From the NCBI GenBank assembly GCA_035494735.1, contig DATJGS010000010.1:238356-302355 (forward strand): a DNA stretch of 64,000 nucleotides, written 5' to 3'. This document shows positions 18,147-26,240 of the stretch, piece after piece (position 1 is the stretch's first letter; each line of letters begins with the position of its first letter). The position numbers and the translations under genes were made by a program. Under the pieces are notes generated by a model. The model was not told where the DNA came from. It did not search any database and saw only the letters and a program-made list of their open reading frames with translations. This DNA is from DATJGS01 sp035494735. Its GTDB lineage: Bacteria; Eisenbacteria; RBG-16-71-46.

Positions 18147-19355
18147 GTGACCGTGCCGGTCTCCGAAACGCTCGCCTCGGCCGGCGGAACGCCGGTGCGC
18201 GACGCATTCCTGCCGCTGGCCCTGCCGTGGATCGGTGAGCGCGAGAAACAGCTCGTGCTCGAGACGTTGAGTTCGGGCTGGGTCACCACCGGCCCGCGCA
18301 CCCAGGAGCTGGCCCGGCGCATTGCCGCGCTGGCCGGCACGCGTCACGGGCTCGCCGTCAACTCCGCGACGGGCGCGCTGCACCTGGCGCTGGCCGCGCT
18401 CGGCGTGGGTCCGGGCGACGAGGTGATCACGTCCGCCTACACGTTCGCGGCGTGCGTGAACGTGATCGAGCACGTCGGCGCCAGGCCCGTCCTGGCCGAC
18501 ATCGAGCCCGACACGTTGTGCATCGATCCCAGGGCGGTCGAGGCCGCGCTGACGACGCGTACCAAGGTCGTCATGCCGGTGTCGTACGGCGGACATCCGT
18601 GCGACTCGGACGCGCTCCGCGCCCTCGCCCGCGCGCGCGGCCTCCGCGTCGTCGAGGACGCGGCGCACGCGCTGGGTGCCGCCCTGAACGGACGCCCGGT
18701 GGGCTCGCTCGCCGACATCACGGCGTTCTCGTTCTACGCGACGAAGAACCTGACGACCGGCGAGGGCGGCGCCGCCGTCACCGACGACGACGCGCTGGCC
18801 GAGCGCATGCAGGTGCTGTCGCTCCACGGCATGAGCCGCGACGCGTGGAAGCGCTACACCGACACCGGCTCGTGGTACTACGAAGTCGTGGCGCCGGGTT
18901 TCAAGTACAACCTCAGCGACGTGCTGGCGGCCATCGGGCTCGGGCAGCTCGAGCGCTTCGACGAGATGCAGCGCCTGCGCGCCGCGCGCGTCGCGCGCTA
19001 CCAGCAGGCGCTCGCCGACGTCCCCGAAGTGCGCGTGCCCCGCGCGCGGCCGGGCGTCACCCACGCATGGCATCTGTTCCCGATCGCGCTCGAGCTGGAG
19101 CGCCTGACCTGCGACCGCGCGAAGTTCATCCAGGAACTGCGCGCCGAGAACATCGGCACCTCGGTGCATTTCATCCCGATCCACTTCCACCCGCACTTCC
19201 GCGACACGCTCGGGCTGCGCGAGGGCGCCTTCCCCGTCGCCGAGCACGCGTACCGGCGCGCGGTCACCCTGCCCCTGTTCCCGAGCATGAGCGAGCGCGA
19301 CGTCGACGACGTCGTCACGGCCGTGCGCAAGGTGACGCGCCACTACCGGCGCTGA
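18147..19355 (+). CDS. DegT/DnrJ/EryC1/StrS aminotransferase
   Basis: 402 aa from GTG 18147. PLP-dependent sugar aminotransferase family: LSSGWVTTGPRTQELARRIA near the N-terminus, VNSATGALHLALAALGVG for phosphate binding, VITSAYTFAACVNVIEHVGA, the D in VVEDAAHALGA, and the Schiff-base Lys at about residue 200 in FYATKNLTTGEGG. It ends with the usual THAWHLFPIALEL and SMSERDVDDVV segments. It likely converts a nucleotide-linked keto-sugar to an amino sugar, giving an amino-sugar building block for the surrounding glycan. It stands alone on the plus strand, driven by the promoter at 18073-18101, and converges on the YbhN-like gene with 11 bp between stops. Confidence 0.9.
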   Translation: MTVPVSETLASAGGTPVRDAFLPLALPWIGEREKQLVLETLSSGWVTTGPRTQELARRIAALAGTRHGLAVNSATGALHLALAALGVGPGDEVITSAYTFAACVNVIEHVGARPVLADIEPDTLCIDPRAVEAALTTRTKVVMPVSYGGHPCDSDALRALARARGLRVVEDAAHALGAALNGRPVGSLADITAFSFYATKNLTTGEGGAAVTDDDALAERMQVLSLHGMSRDAWKRYTDTGSWYYEVVAPGFKYNLSDVLAAIGLGQLERFDEMQRLRAARVARYQQALADVPEVRVPRARPGVTHAWHLFPIALELERLTCDRAKFIQELRAENIGTSVHFIPIHFHPHFRDTLGLREGAFPVAEHAYRRAVTLPLFPSMSERDVDDVVTAVRKVTRHYRR

Positions 19356-19366
19356 ACCCGTGCGGC

Positions 19367-20371
19367 TCACGCGCCGCCCTCGGAAGCCTGACCCAGCGAC
19401 TTGAGCGACAGCCCCTCCCGGTTCAGGTACCACAGTCCGACCGCGGTGATGGGCAGCCACTGGCTCGCGAAGTAGAACCACGAGAACGGCACGGCCACGT
19501 CGCGGCCGACGTGGAACAGCGCGAGGCCGGCGATGCACGCCAGGTTCAGCGTGCCGATGTAGCCGGGCGCGGCCGGCACCATGATGCCGATGGCGGTGAT
19601 CACGAGCATCACCAGGCCGCCGTACCACGCGACGCGCACGCCGAGCGCCCACATGCTCAACGTCAGCCCGAGTGAGAACACCAGGAACATCGCGAACGAG
19701 AGCAGGAAAACCCAGGCCAGGCGCTTGTAGTCGCGGAACAGGCTGAGGCCCTCGAGGAAGTGGTCGAGGGAGCTGGCCACGCGCCCGCGCGCCCCTTTCG
19801 GCAGAAAACCCGTGCACCAGCCGATGGCGGAGTGGGCGAAGCGGGGCTGGCGCTCCAACGCGATCACGAACGCCGTGAGCGCGATGCTCAAGGCGAGGAG
19901 CACCCCGGCGCCGGCCTGCACCATGCGCCCGGCCTCGGTCTCGCCGCTCAGCGGGAACACGGCGAGCGCGAAGCCCAGGATCGCCAGCAGCGTCAGCATG
20001 TCGACGGCGCGTTCCACGACGATGGTCGCGAGCAACGTGGTCTTCGACAGGTGCTCGCGCCGCGCGAGCGCCCACGGGCGCACGAACTCGCCGAGTCGGA
20101 ACGGCAGCACGTTGTTGGCCATGAAGCCGATCATGGTCGCGCTGAACAGGCTGTCCGTGCTGATCCGCTTCGGCGCCGTCACGAACGACCGCCAGCGCAC
20201 CGCGCGGATCCAGAACCCGAGCAACGTCACCGCCATGACGCCGACGAAGCCCAGGTAGTTCGCGCGCTTGAGCGCGGCGACGACTTCGCCGACGTGCACG
20301 TCACGCATCGAGATCCACACGCACACGGCGGAGATCCCGATCCCGAGGATGAGCTTGAGGTGGCGGCTCAT
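19367..20371 (-). CDS. YbhN/LPG-synthase-TM family membrane protein
   Basis: 334 aa with about eight hydrophobic helices. The conserved family segment is seen at residues about 80-130: MIGFMANNVLPFRLGEFVRP, then LATIVVERAVDMLTLL, matching the flippase-like domain of lysylphosphatidylglycerol synthases and UPF0104 proteins. There is no C-terminal synthetase domain. It probably moves a lipid or polyprenyl-linked substrate in the inner membrane. Its ATG overlaps the TGA of the DUF2304 gene (ATGA). It is the last gene of the long minus-strand exopolysaccharide operon that starts at 28433. Confidence 0.85.
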   Translation of the reverse strand: MSRHLKLILGIGISAVCVWISMRDVHVGEVVAALKRANYLGFVGVMAVTLLGFWIRAVRWRSFVTAPKRISTDSLFSATMIGFMANNVLPFRLGEFVRPWALARREHLSKTTLLATIVVERAVDMLTLLAILGFALAVFPLSGETEAGRMVQAGAGVLLALSIALTAFVIALERQPRFAHSAIGWCTGFLPKGARGRVASSLDHFLEGLSLFRDYKRLAWVFLLSFAMFLVFSLGLTLSMWALGVRVAWYGGLVMLVITAIGIMVPAAPGYIGTLNLACIAGLALFHVGRDVAVPFSWFYFASQWLPITAVGLWYLNREGLSLKSLGQASEGGA

Positions 20372-20748
20372 GCGTGCCCCTGCGCCGCGCCGCCCGGGCC
20401 ACGCAGCGCCTCGAGTTCATGGCGCACGAGGGCCAGTTCGCGGGTGAGCGCGTGCTGGGCGCGCGACATGCGCGACAACTGCACCGACATCTGCAGCAGC
20501 ATCAGGATGCCGAACGCGACGCCGAACGCGAACGCGGTCGAGCTCTCGTAGCGGATGCCGAGCAGGCGCGTGACGCCCTGCAGCACCGGGGTGAAGAAGC
20601 CGAGGATCGCCATGGCGAGCGAGGCGACGACCCACAGCAGCGAGTACTCCTCGGAGAGCCGCCGCCGGCGCACCAGTTCGAGCACCACGAACACCAGCGC
20701 GGCGGCGCAAAACGCGCTGATCTCCTGGGTCCGCGACAGAAAATGCAT
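20368..20748 (-). CDS. DUF2304 family small membrane protein
   Basis: 126 aa; paralogue of the protein at 36-431, sharing the EYSLLW block after a basic RRRRL patch, three hydrophobic segments and a polar helical tail (HALTRELALVRHELEAL). AGGAGAG lies about 7 nt before the ATG. It follows the GT2 gene by 13 bp and overlaps the YbhN-like gene, a GT2-DUF2304 arrangement often seen in lipid-linked sugar pathways. It may assist the GT2 enzyme or a flippase; no activity is known. Confidence 0.85.
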   Translation of the reverse strand: MHFLSRTQEISAFCAAALVFVVLELVRRRRLSEEYSLLWVVASLAMAILGFFTPVLQGVTRLLGIRYESSTAFAFGVAFGILMLLQMSVQLSRMSRAQHALTRELALVRHELEALRGPGGAAQGHA

Positions 20749-20761
20749 TCCGTTCTCTCCT

Positions 20762-21472
20762 CTAGAGGGACTGCGGGCGCTTGAGCAGCGCCATGAGCGA
20801 AGCGAGCAGATTCTTGTACGGGTAATACAGCGTCTTGCCCAGCGTGTAAAACGATCGACCGGCGTGGCGCTCGTGCATGTGGGCCGGGACCTCCAGCAAC
20901 CGGAAGCCGCGGCGGGCCAGCGTGATGAGCAGCGGGGCGTCCGGAAAGTCCTGCGGCAGATCGAACTGACAGACGTCCATCACCGCCCTCCCGTAGGCGC
21001 GGAAGCCCGACGTCGTATCGGCAATCCGCTGCCCCGTGGCCATGCGCACGATGAGCGAGAACATGCGCATCCCGGCGCGACGCGCGCGCGGCGCGCGGTA
21101 CCCGGTCGGCGTCAGGTAGCGCGAGCCGATGGCCACGTCGCAACGCCCCTCGCGCACCGGGGCGAGCAGCGTGCCGAGGTCCGCCGCGTCGTGCTGCCCG
21201 TCCGCGTCGAACTGGACGCCGATGTCGTAGCCGTGCTCGACCGCGTAGACGAACCCGGTCTGCAGCGCGCCCCCCACGCCCAGGTTCAGCGGGTGGCGTA
21301 CCACCGGCACGCCGGCCGCGCGCGCGGCGCGCGACGTGCCGTCCCGCGACCCGTCGTCGATCACGAGCACGTCGAGCGCGGGGGCGCGTTCGCGCAGCGC
21401 CGCCAGAGTGCGCGGCAGACTCTCCTCCTCGTCGTGCGCGGGGACGATGACGAGCACGCGCTCGGCTTTCAC
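20762..21472 (-). CDS. glycosyltransferase family 2 (polyprenyl-phosphate sugar synthase-like)
   Basis: 236 aa from GTG 21472, which overlaps the TGA of the flippase gene (GTGA). GT-A fold: VLVIVPAHDEEESLPRTLAA, then LVIDDGSRDGTS and the metal-binding QFDADGQHDA. It is short, with no C-terminal membrane helices, like dolichyl/undecaprenyl-phosphate mannose or glucose synthases. Late motifs TTSGFRAYGRAVM and VPAHMHERHAGRS are also typical of that group. It may load a sugar onto polyprenyl phosphate for a GT-C enzyme such as the one at 6964-8712 (inference). Confidence 0.9.
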   Translation of the reverse strand: MKAERVLVIVPAHDEEESLPRTLAALRERAPALDVLVIDDGSRDGTSRAARAAGVPVVRHPLNLGVGGALQTGFVYAVEHGYDIGVQFDADGQHDAADLGTLLAPVREGRCDVAIGSRYLTPTGYRAPRARRAGMRMFSLIVRMATGQRIADTTSGFRAYGRAVMDVCQFDLPQDFPDAPLLITLARRGFRLLEVPAHMHERHAGRSFYTLGKTLYYPYKNLLASLMALLKRPQSL

Positions 21473-23046
21473 GCGACCTCCCGCGCGCCGAGCGCACGGG
21501 CCATGCGGTCGACCGCAGCCACGAAGCGGTCGCGCGCCACGCGCATCCACGCGGCGCCGAGCGGCAGGGCCGCGAGTTTTCCCAGGTCGTAGCGCGTGAT
21601 CAACCCGAGCGGGAACAGTGCGAGCGCCGCGAGCGGCACGAGCGCGAGGCGCGGGAACAGGCTCCAGCCGAACGCCGGACCGCGATCGAGCAACCAGCCG
21701 GCCGCGAGCAGAGGCACGAACAGCACGAGCGCCACGCCCACCGCGCGCAGGCGTTCCCGCGCGCCCTCCGGCAGCACGCGTCCGAGGAACACGAGCGCCA
21801 TCGCGTACGACACGACGGCGCCCAGCAGGTTCGAGACGCCCGCGCCGATCATGCCGAGCGCCGGCACGAGCGTGAAGTAGCCGCTGAATTCGCCCGCGAA
21901 CTTGACGAGCGCCAGCGTGAGCACCGTGCCCGGCAGGCGCAGCGCCTGGAACAGCATGGTGAGCGGCTGCTGCGCGGTGCGCGCGATGGGCACCAGCGCC
22001 ATGACGCGCAGCAGGGGCACGGCCGGCTCGAACAGCGGGCTGCCGACGAGCAGCGTGATCTCGCGCGCGAACACGAACACGCCGAACGACAGCACGCAGC
22101 CCGTCACCTGGATGAGCCGGAACGCCTGGTCGAACACGTAGCGCAGGCGCTCGCGCTGCTCCAGCGCGACGAGCTGGGTGAGCGACGGCAGGAGCGAGGA
22201 CGGCAGCGTGTGCACGACGTCCACGAAGCGTTCCATGGTCTGGAACGCGAACGAGAAGTAGCCGAGCCGCGCGACGTCGAACAGCTTCCCGAGCACGACC
22301 TTGCCCAGGTTCTGCCCCGACAGGAACGTGACGCGCGCGCCGAGCAGCGGCGTGCAGTAGCGCGCCATCTCGCCGAACAGCGCGCGACGCCTGGGCGGCG
22401 CGGCCCCGCCTTCGTTGCGCGCGCGGCGCAGCATCCACATGGGCACGACCGTGCTGGCGACGCCCTGCGCCACCGTGAGCGTGGCCAGGCCGAGCGCGAG
22501 CGCGGGCAGGCCCTGGCGGGTGAACCACAGGGCCCCGACCATCAGCGTCTTCAGGATGTGGAACGCGACGGCAAGCGCGCACACCCAGCGATACTGCTGC
22601 AGCCCGAACAGCGTCGCGCGGCCCGTCGTCGAGAACCCGTCGAACACGACCATCAGCGTCAGCAGCGGCAGCAGCACGCGCAACTCCGGCGTGTGGTACT
22701 GCGCGGCCACGAATGGGGCCAGCGACGCGAGCGCGAGGCCGGCGACGGCCCCGAGCGCGAGCTTGAGCAGGAGCGCGAGATTCTGCGCGCGGCGCAGCGT
22801 CGCGAGGCGGCCCTGCGCCTGGTACTCGGCGGCGTAGCGCTCGAGGTACATCTCGATGTTGCCGGTCGCGACGGTGGCGAGGCCGGTGAACGACAGCGCG
22901 AGCGTCATGATGCCGTACTTCGTGGGGCCCAGCCAGCGCAGCAGCAGCGCGAAGTACGCCGTGCCCGAGAGCAGCGCGGCGATCTTCTCGACCGCGAGAT
23001 AGAACGCGCCGCGCGTCACGTTGTGGGCGATCTCGCCGCGCCTCAT
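21469..23046 (-). CDS. polysaccharide flippase (MATE/Wzx-like), second copy
   Basis: 525 aa from ATG 23046, overlapping the stop of the phosphatase-family gene (ATGA). Wzx-type transporter with RRGEIAHNVTRGAFYLAVEK at the N-terminus, FALLLRWLGPTKYGIMTLAL and around 12-14 helices through residue 480. A short cytoplasmic tail follows. It is only distantly similar to the flippase at 16521-18038, so the two probably carry different lipid-linked glycans. Its gene lies in the middle of the exopolysaccharide operon, coupled on both sides by overlapping codons. Confidence 0.88.
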   Translation of the reverse strand: MRRGEIAHNVTRGAFYLAVEKIAALLSGTAYFALLLRWLGPTKYGIMTLALSFTGLATVATGNIEMYLERYAAEYQAQGRLATLRRAQNLALLLKLALGAVAGLALASLAPFVAAQYHTPELRVLLPLLTLMVVFDGFSTTGRATLFGLQQYRWVCALAVAFHILKTLMVGALWFTRQGLPALALGLATLTVAQGVASTVVPMWMLRRARNEGGAAPPRRRALFGEMARYCTPLLGARVTFLSGQNLGKVVLGKLFDVARLGYFSFAFQTMERFVDVVHTLPSSLLPSLTQLVALEQRERLRYVFDQAFRLIQVTGCVLSFGVFVFAREITLLVGSPLFEPAVPLLRVMALVPIARTAQQPLTMLFQALRLPGTVLTLALVKFAGEFSGYFTLVPALGMIGAGVSNLLGAVVSYAMALVFLGRVLPEGARERLRAVGVALVLFVPLLAAGWLLDRGPAFGWSLFPRLALVPLAALALFPLGLITRYDLGKLAALPLGAAWMRVARDRFVAAVDRMARALGAREVA

Positions 23047-24191
23047 GCCGCGCTCCCCGCGAGCGCGCCGAGTTCGGCCTCGAGGTGCGCGCGCACGTCG
23101 GTCAGGTGACGCACGGAGTCCGGAATCGGGCGGTTCGACCACAACAGCGCCGCCATGTCCGGATGGTGCGGATCGTAGCCGTGCATCGCGGCGAGCGGCC
23201 GCGCGCCCATGAACGACGGCACGAGCAGCACGCCGGGATCGAGCAGGAACAGATCCTCGCCGTACGCGCGGTCCGGGAAGCGCACGCCCTCCTTCTCCAG
23301 CGTCGCGTCGTCGAGCCAGCGCCCGCGCGCGCCGGCCAGGGCGGCGCGCACCGCGTCGCGCGCACCGTCGCAGCGCCACCAGAAGCGCGCGAACGTCGAG
23401 TCGAAGAACGCCAGGTAGTCGCGCGGCCAGCGGAACGGCAGCGTCGCGAGGCGGCCCATCACGTCCTCGGTCGCGTGCACGTCGACCATGCCGTGATCGG
23501 ACAGCAGGTACACCCACAACTCCTCGCGGCGCGCCTCGGCCTGCTGGAGGAGGCGGGCCACGCACGCCTGATACCGGGCCAGCGCGCTCGCGACGCCGGG
23601 CCCGGCGCCGCCCTCCACGTGCAGCACCGCGTCGAGCGCCGCCGTGTACACGAACAGGAACGCGTTCTCACCGCCCGCCGCCTCGCGCTCCAGCCACGCG
23701 AGATTGTCCTCCTCGTGCGTGCGCCAGTTGCGCCCCTGCCATGCGACGCCGCGCCGCTCCAACGCGTCCCACAGCGAGTCGACCGGCAATCCGCCCGGCG
23801 CGAAGACGTCGGCGCGTTCGGGAAGGTCGAACTCGGGAAGCAGTTCGCGCGGCACGTCGTACAGGTTGAAGTAGCCGGCGACGCCGCGGCGCTCGACGAC
23901 GCGCGACAGCCACGGCGCGAGCCGCGGACCGCAGCGCAGGCGCCTCGGCAGCAGCCGCAGGGCGCCGAACCCGCGGAACGCCGACGTGCCGGTGCGGCGC
24001 CGATACATGAGAAAACGCCCGTGGTCGACGGGACGGCGTCCCGAGAACAGCGTGGGCAGCGCGCCGGAGCTGAACCCGAGCACGGTGTCGAGGCGCCGGC
24101 GCTGATCGAGCGCCGGCATGAAGCCCGGCGTCCGCGTGGCCAGCTCGAAGCCGAGCGCGTCCACCAGCAACACGACCATGCGCCGCCTCAC
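23043..24191 (-). CDS. alkaline-phosphatase-superfamily (type I phosphodiesterase-like) protein
   Basis: 382 aa from GTG 24191, chosen because it overlaps the TGA of the upstream gene (GTGA) and has GGAGG 4 nt upstream. Superfamily signatures: metal-binding Asp in MVVLLVDALGFELA, nucleophile region GFSSGALPTLFSGRRP, second metal site YLLSDHGMVDVHA, and a late His in AAMHGYDPHHPDMAALLWS. There is no signal peptide, so it appears cytoplasmic, which is unusual for this superfamily. It probably hydrolyses or transfers a phospho-group. Its coupling to the nucleotidyltransferase-like gene and a flippase suggests one shared substrate, perhaps a phosphorylated glycan or lipid (inference). Confidence 0.8.
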   Translation of the reverse strand: MRRRMVVLLVDALGFELATRTPGFMPALDQRRRLDTVLGFSSGALPTLFSGRRPVDHGRFLMYRRRTGTSAFRGFGALRLLPRRLRCGPRLAPWLSRVVERRGVAGYFNLYDVPRELLPEFDLPERADVFAPGGLPVDSLWDALERRGVAWQGRNWRTHEEDNLAWLEREAAGGENAFLFVYTAALDAVLHVEGGAGPGVASALARYQACVARLLQQAEARREELWVYLLSDHGMVDVHATEDVMGRLATLPFRWPRDYLAFFDSTFARFWWRCDGARDAVRAALAGARGRWLDDATLEKEGVRFPDRAYGEDLFLLDPGVLLVPSFMGARPLAAMHGYDPHHPDMAALLWSNRPIPDSVRHLTDVRAHLEAELGALAGSAA

Positions 24192-25402
24192 CGGGCCTCC
24201 GCGAAGCGTTGTCCGTCCAGCACCCAGCGGTCCCAGGTGCGCAACGTCTCGCGCACGGCCTCGCGCCACCCCACGTGGCGCGGCAGCGGCAGCGCGCCCA
24301 GGCGGCGCAGCGTCGCGCGCGCGGCCTCGGGCCATGCGTCACCGGAGGCGGGCCGCGCCACGAGCAGCACCGCGGCCGACGCGTTCAGGCGGTGCTGCGG
24401 CGTCCCGCGCGCGGCGAAGCGCCACCGGCTCCATGCGCCGGGGCCGAGGCCGCCGCGCGTCGGGAACGCGACCGCGGCCCGCGCGCGACGCCGCGCGCGC
24501 GCCCGTGCCGCGACGCGGCGCGCCGCCGCCCACCACGCGTCCGTGTCCGCGCCGTCCGGCAGGCCGGCCAGCGCGCCCCACACCAGGCTCCAGGCGTGCG
24601 CCGCACGTTCCCATTCGCCGAGCGCGGAGGCCGCGTCGTCGAGCGGCCGCGGATCGCGGCGCCAATCCAGCGCCGCCATCCACAGCGTCTGCAGCTCGAC
24701 GCGTGCGCCCGGCCAGGGATCGAGCGCGGCGGCGCGCTGGACGCGGGCCTCCGCCCCGTCCGGGTACTCGCCGGCCAGCAGACATGCGACCGTCGCCAGG
24801 TCGAGCGTGCTCTTCAGCGTGGCGTGACGCGCGCCGAGTCCGGACAGGGCGTCGTCGCGCTCGAGAGCGAGGCGCGCGGCCAGCAGTTCGAACGCGCGAT
24901 TCTCGACGAGCAGCTGGATCTCCTCGCGGCTCACGTCGGCGGCCGAGGGCCGGGGCAGCCGCGCGCGCCAGGCGTCGTCGCCGGCCACGCATGCGCCGTG
25001 GCGCGACAGCTCGATGGTGCCGGGCCGCGCCGCCATGCGGGCCAGCCCGTCGGGCGTCAGGAATGCGACTTCGAGCGGGGCCGCGAGACCGCACTCGAGC
25101 AGGCGCGCCGCGAGGCCGGGACGGGCCGCGCGCGCTCGCGCCTCGGCTTCGCGGCACGCCGCCTGGTCGGGCAGCGCCGCGTACAGGTCGACGTCGGAAA
25201 GCGACACGCGCTGGCCAGCGACGTTCACCCACACGCCTTCGCCGCGCGCGTGGCTCCCGCCGAGCCACACGGCCAGGCGATCCGGCCCGGCCCACTCGAG
25301 CGCCAGGGCCAGCACCGCGGCGAGCGATTCGGAGACGTGCGAGCCCGTGCGCTCGAGGGACGAGGGCACGGGCTCCACGGGAGAGCGCGAGCGTGGGATC
25401 AC
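24188..25402 (-). CDS. nucleotidyltransferase-domain protein
   Basis: 404 aa. Residues about 45-75 show the polymerase-beta-type signature: AVWLGGSHARGEGVWVN, then SLSDVDLYAALP, that is GGS followed after about 19 residues by DxD, a little longer than usual. A third acidic residue may be in APLEVAFL. The rest (from about residue 150) is helical and rich in Ala, Arg and Trp, with no recognised domain. It may transfer a nucleotide or other group to a protein or small molecule, or be a sensing domain; the substrate cannot be read. It sits 18 bp after the CpsD-like gene and overlaps the phosphatase-like gene by GTGA. Confidence 0.7.
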   Translation of the reverse strand: MIPRSRSPVEPVPSSLERTGSHVSESLAAVLALALEWAGPDRLAVWLGGSHARGEGVWVNVAGQRVSLSDVDLYAALPDQAACREAEARARAARPGLAARLLECGLAAPLEVAFLTPDGLARMAARPGTIELSRHGACVAGDDAWRARLPRPSAADVSREEIQLLVENRAFELLAARLALERDDALSGLGARHATLKSTLDLATVACLLAGEYPDGAEARVQRAAALDPWPGARVELQTLWMAALDWRRDPRPLDDAASALGEWERAAHAWSLVWGALAGLPDGADTDAWWAAARRVAARARARRRARAAVAFPTRGGLGPGAWSRWRFAARGTPQHRLNASAAVLLVARPASGDAWPEAARATLRRLGALPLPRHVGWREAVRETLRTWDRWVLDGQRFAEAR

Positions 25403-25420
25403 GGGAACCCGGGGTTCGGG

Positions 25421-26224
25421 TTAGAGGCGGCGGTAGATGAACTCCGGAATTTCCAGGCGGCGGCGATTGAGAACGCTGCCCAGCACGCGGGCTCCGGACT
25501 TGCGCAGCAGCTCGACGGCACGCGTCAGCACCGGCTTCTTGGTGCGCCCGGCCTCCACCACCATCACGACCGCGTCGGCGACGGCCGCAAGCGTGGCCGC
25601 GTCGGACGCCATGAGCACGGGAGGGACGTCCATCACGATCCAGTCGTACGACGGCCCCAGCGCCTCCACGAGGGCGCGCGCTTCGGGCACCGGGTACGAC
25701 CGGGCCTCGCGCGCGTGCGCCGGGACCTCGATCACGTCCACCGAGGCCGCGCCATCCCGCGGGCCGCGCACGAACAGGGCCGCGAGCGGGCCGCCGACTT
25801 CGAGGAGCGCGGGACGCTGCGCGTTCGCGTCCACGAACAGCACGCGCTGCTGCATGTCCACGGACAGCGCGACGACGAACTGCGCGGCGACCGTGCTCAC
25901 GCCTTCACCGCCCTGGGCGCTCGTGAACGCCACGACCCGCGTGCCGCGCTCGTCCAGCGACGACTCGAGCGCCGCGCGCAGCGTCGACATGCCGCGCCCG
26001 ACCTCCTCGGACAGGACGGCGGCGACCTCGCAGCGCACGACTTCCGGAGCGCTGGCCCGCGGCGCGGGCAACGCCGAGCCGCCGCGCATCGGCTGGGGCA
26101 TGGGCGGCGTCGCGCGCGGCGCGCGAGGCGGCACGGGCGGCGACGGCGACAGCGCCGCGACGGGCGGCGGCGCCGCCGGACGCTGCGCTTCGGCCTTCTT
26201 GAGCGCGTCGAAGATTCGGCTCAT
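25421..26224 (-). CDS. CpsD/CapB-like BY-kinase-family ATPase with degenerate Walker A
   Basis: 267 aa. The opening SRIFDALKKAEAQ is typical of exopolysaccharide tyrosine-kinase partners. A proline-rich linker (residues 15-60) leads to the P-loop domain. Walker A reads TSAQGGEGVST (residues 101-111): the lysine of GxGK[ST] is V109. Walker A' is VLFVDANAQRP and Walker B is WIVMDVPPV. The C-terminus (IPEFIYRRL) has one Tyr and no tyrosine cluster. Active relatives regulate chain length with Wzz-type partners by autophosphorylation; this one may not bind ATP normally. It lies 16 bp after the GumC-like gene, its expected partner. Confidence 0.85.
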   Translation of the reverse strand: MSRIFDALKKAEAQRPAAPPPVAALSPSPPVPPRAPRATPPMPQPMRGGSALPAPRASAPEVVRCEVAAVLSEEVGRGMSTLRAALESSLDERGTRVVAFTSAQGGEGVSTVAAQFVVALSVDMQQRVLFVDANAQRPALLEVGGPLAALFVRGPRDGAASVDVIEVPAHAREARSYPVPEARALVEALGPSYDWIVMDVPPVLMASDAATLAAVADAVVMVVEAGRTKKPVLTRAVELLRKSGARVLGSVLNRRRLEIPEFIYRRL

Positions 26225-26240
26225 ACGCCTGACGTTCCTC

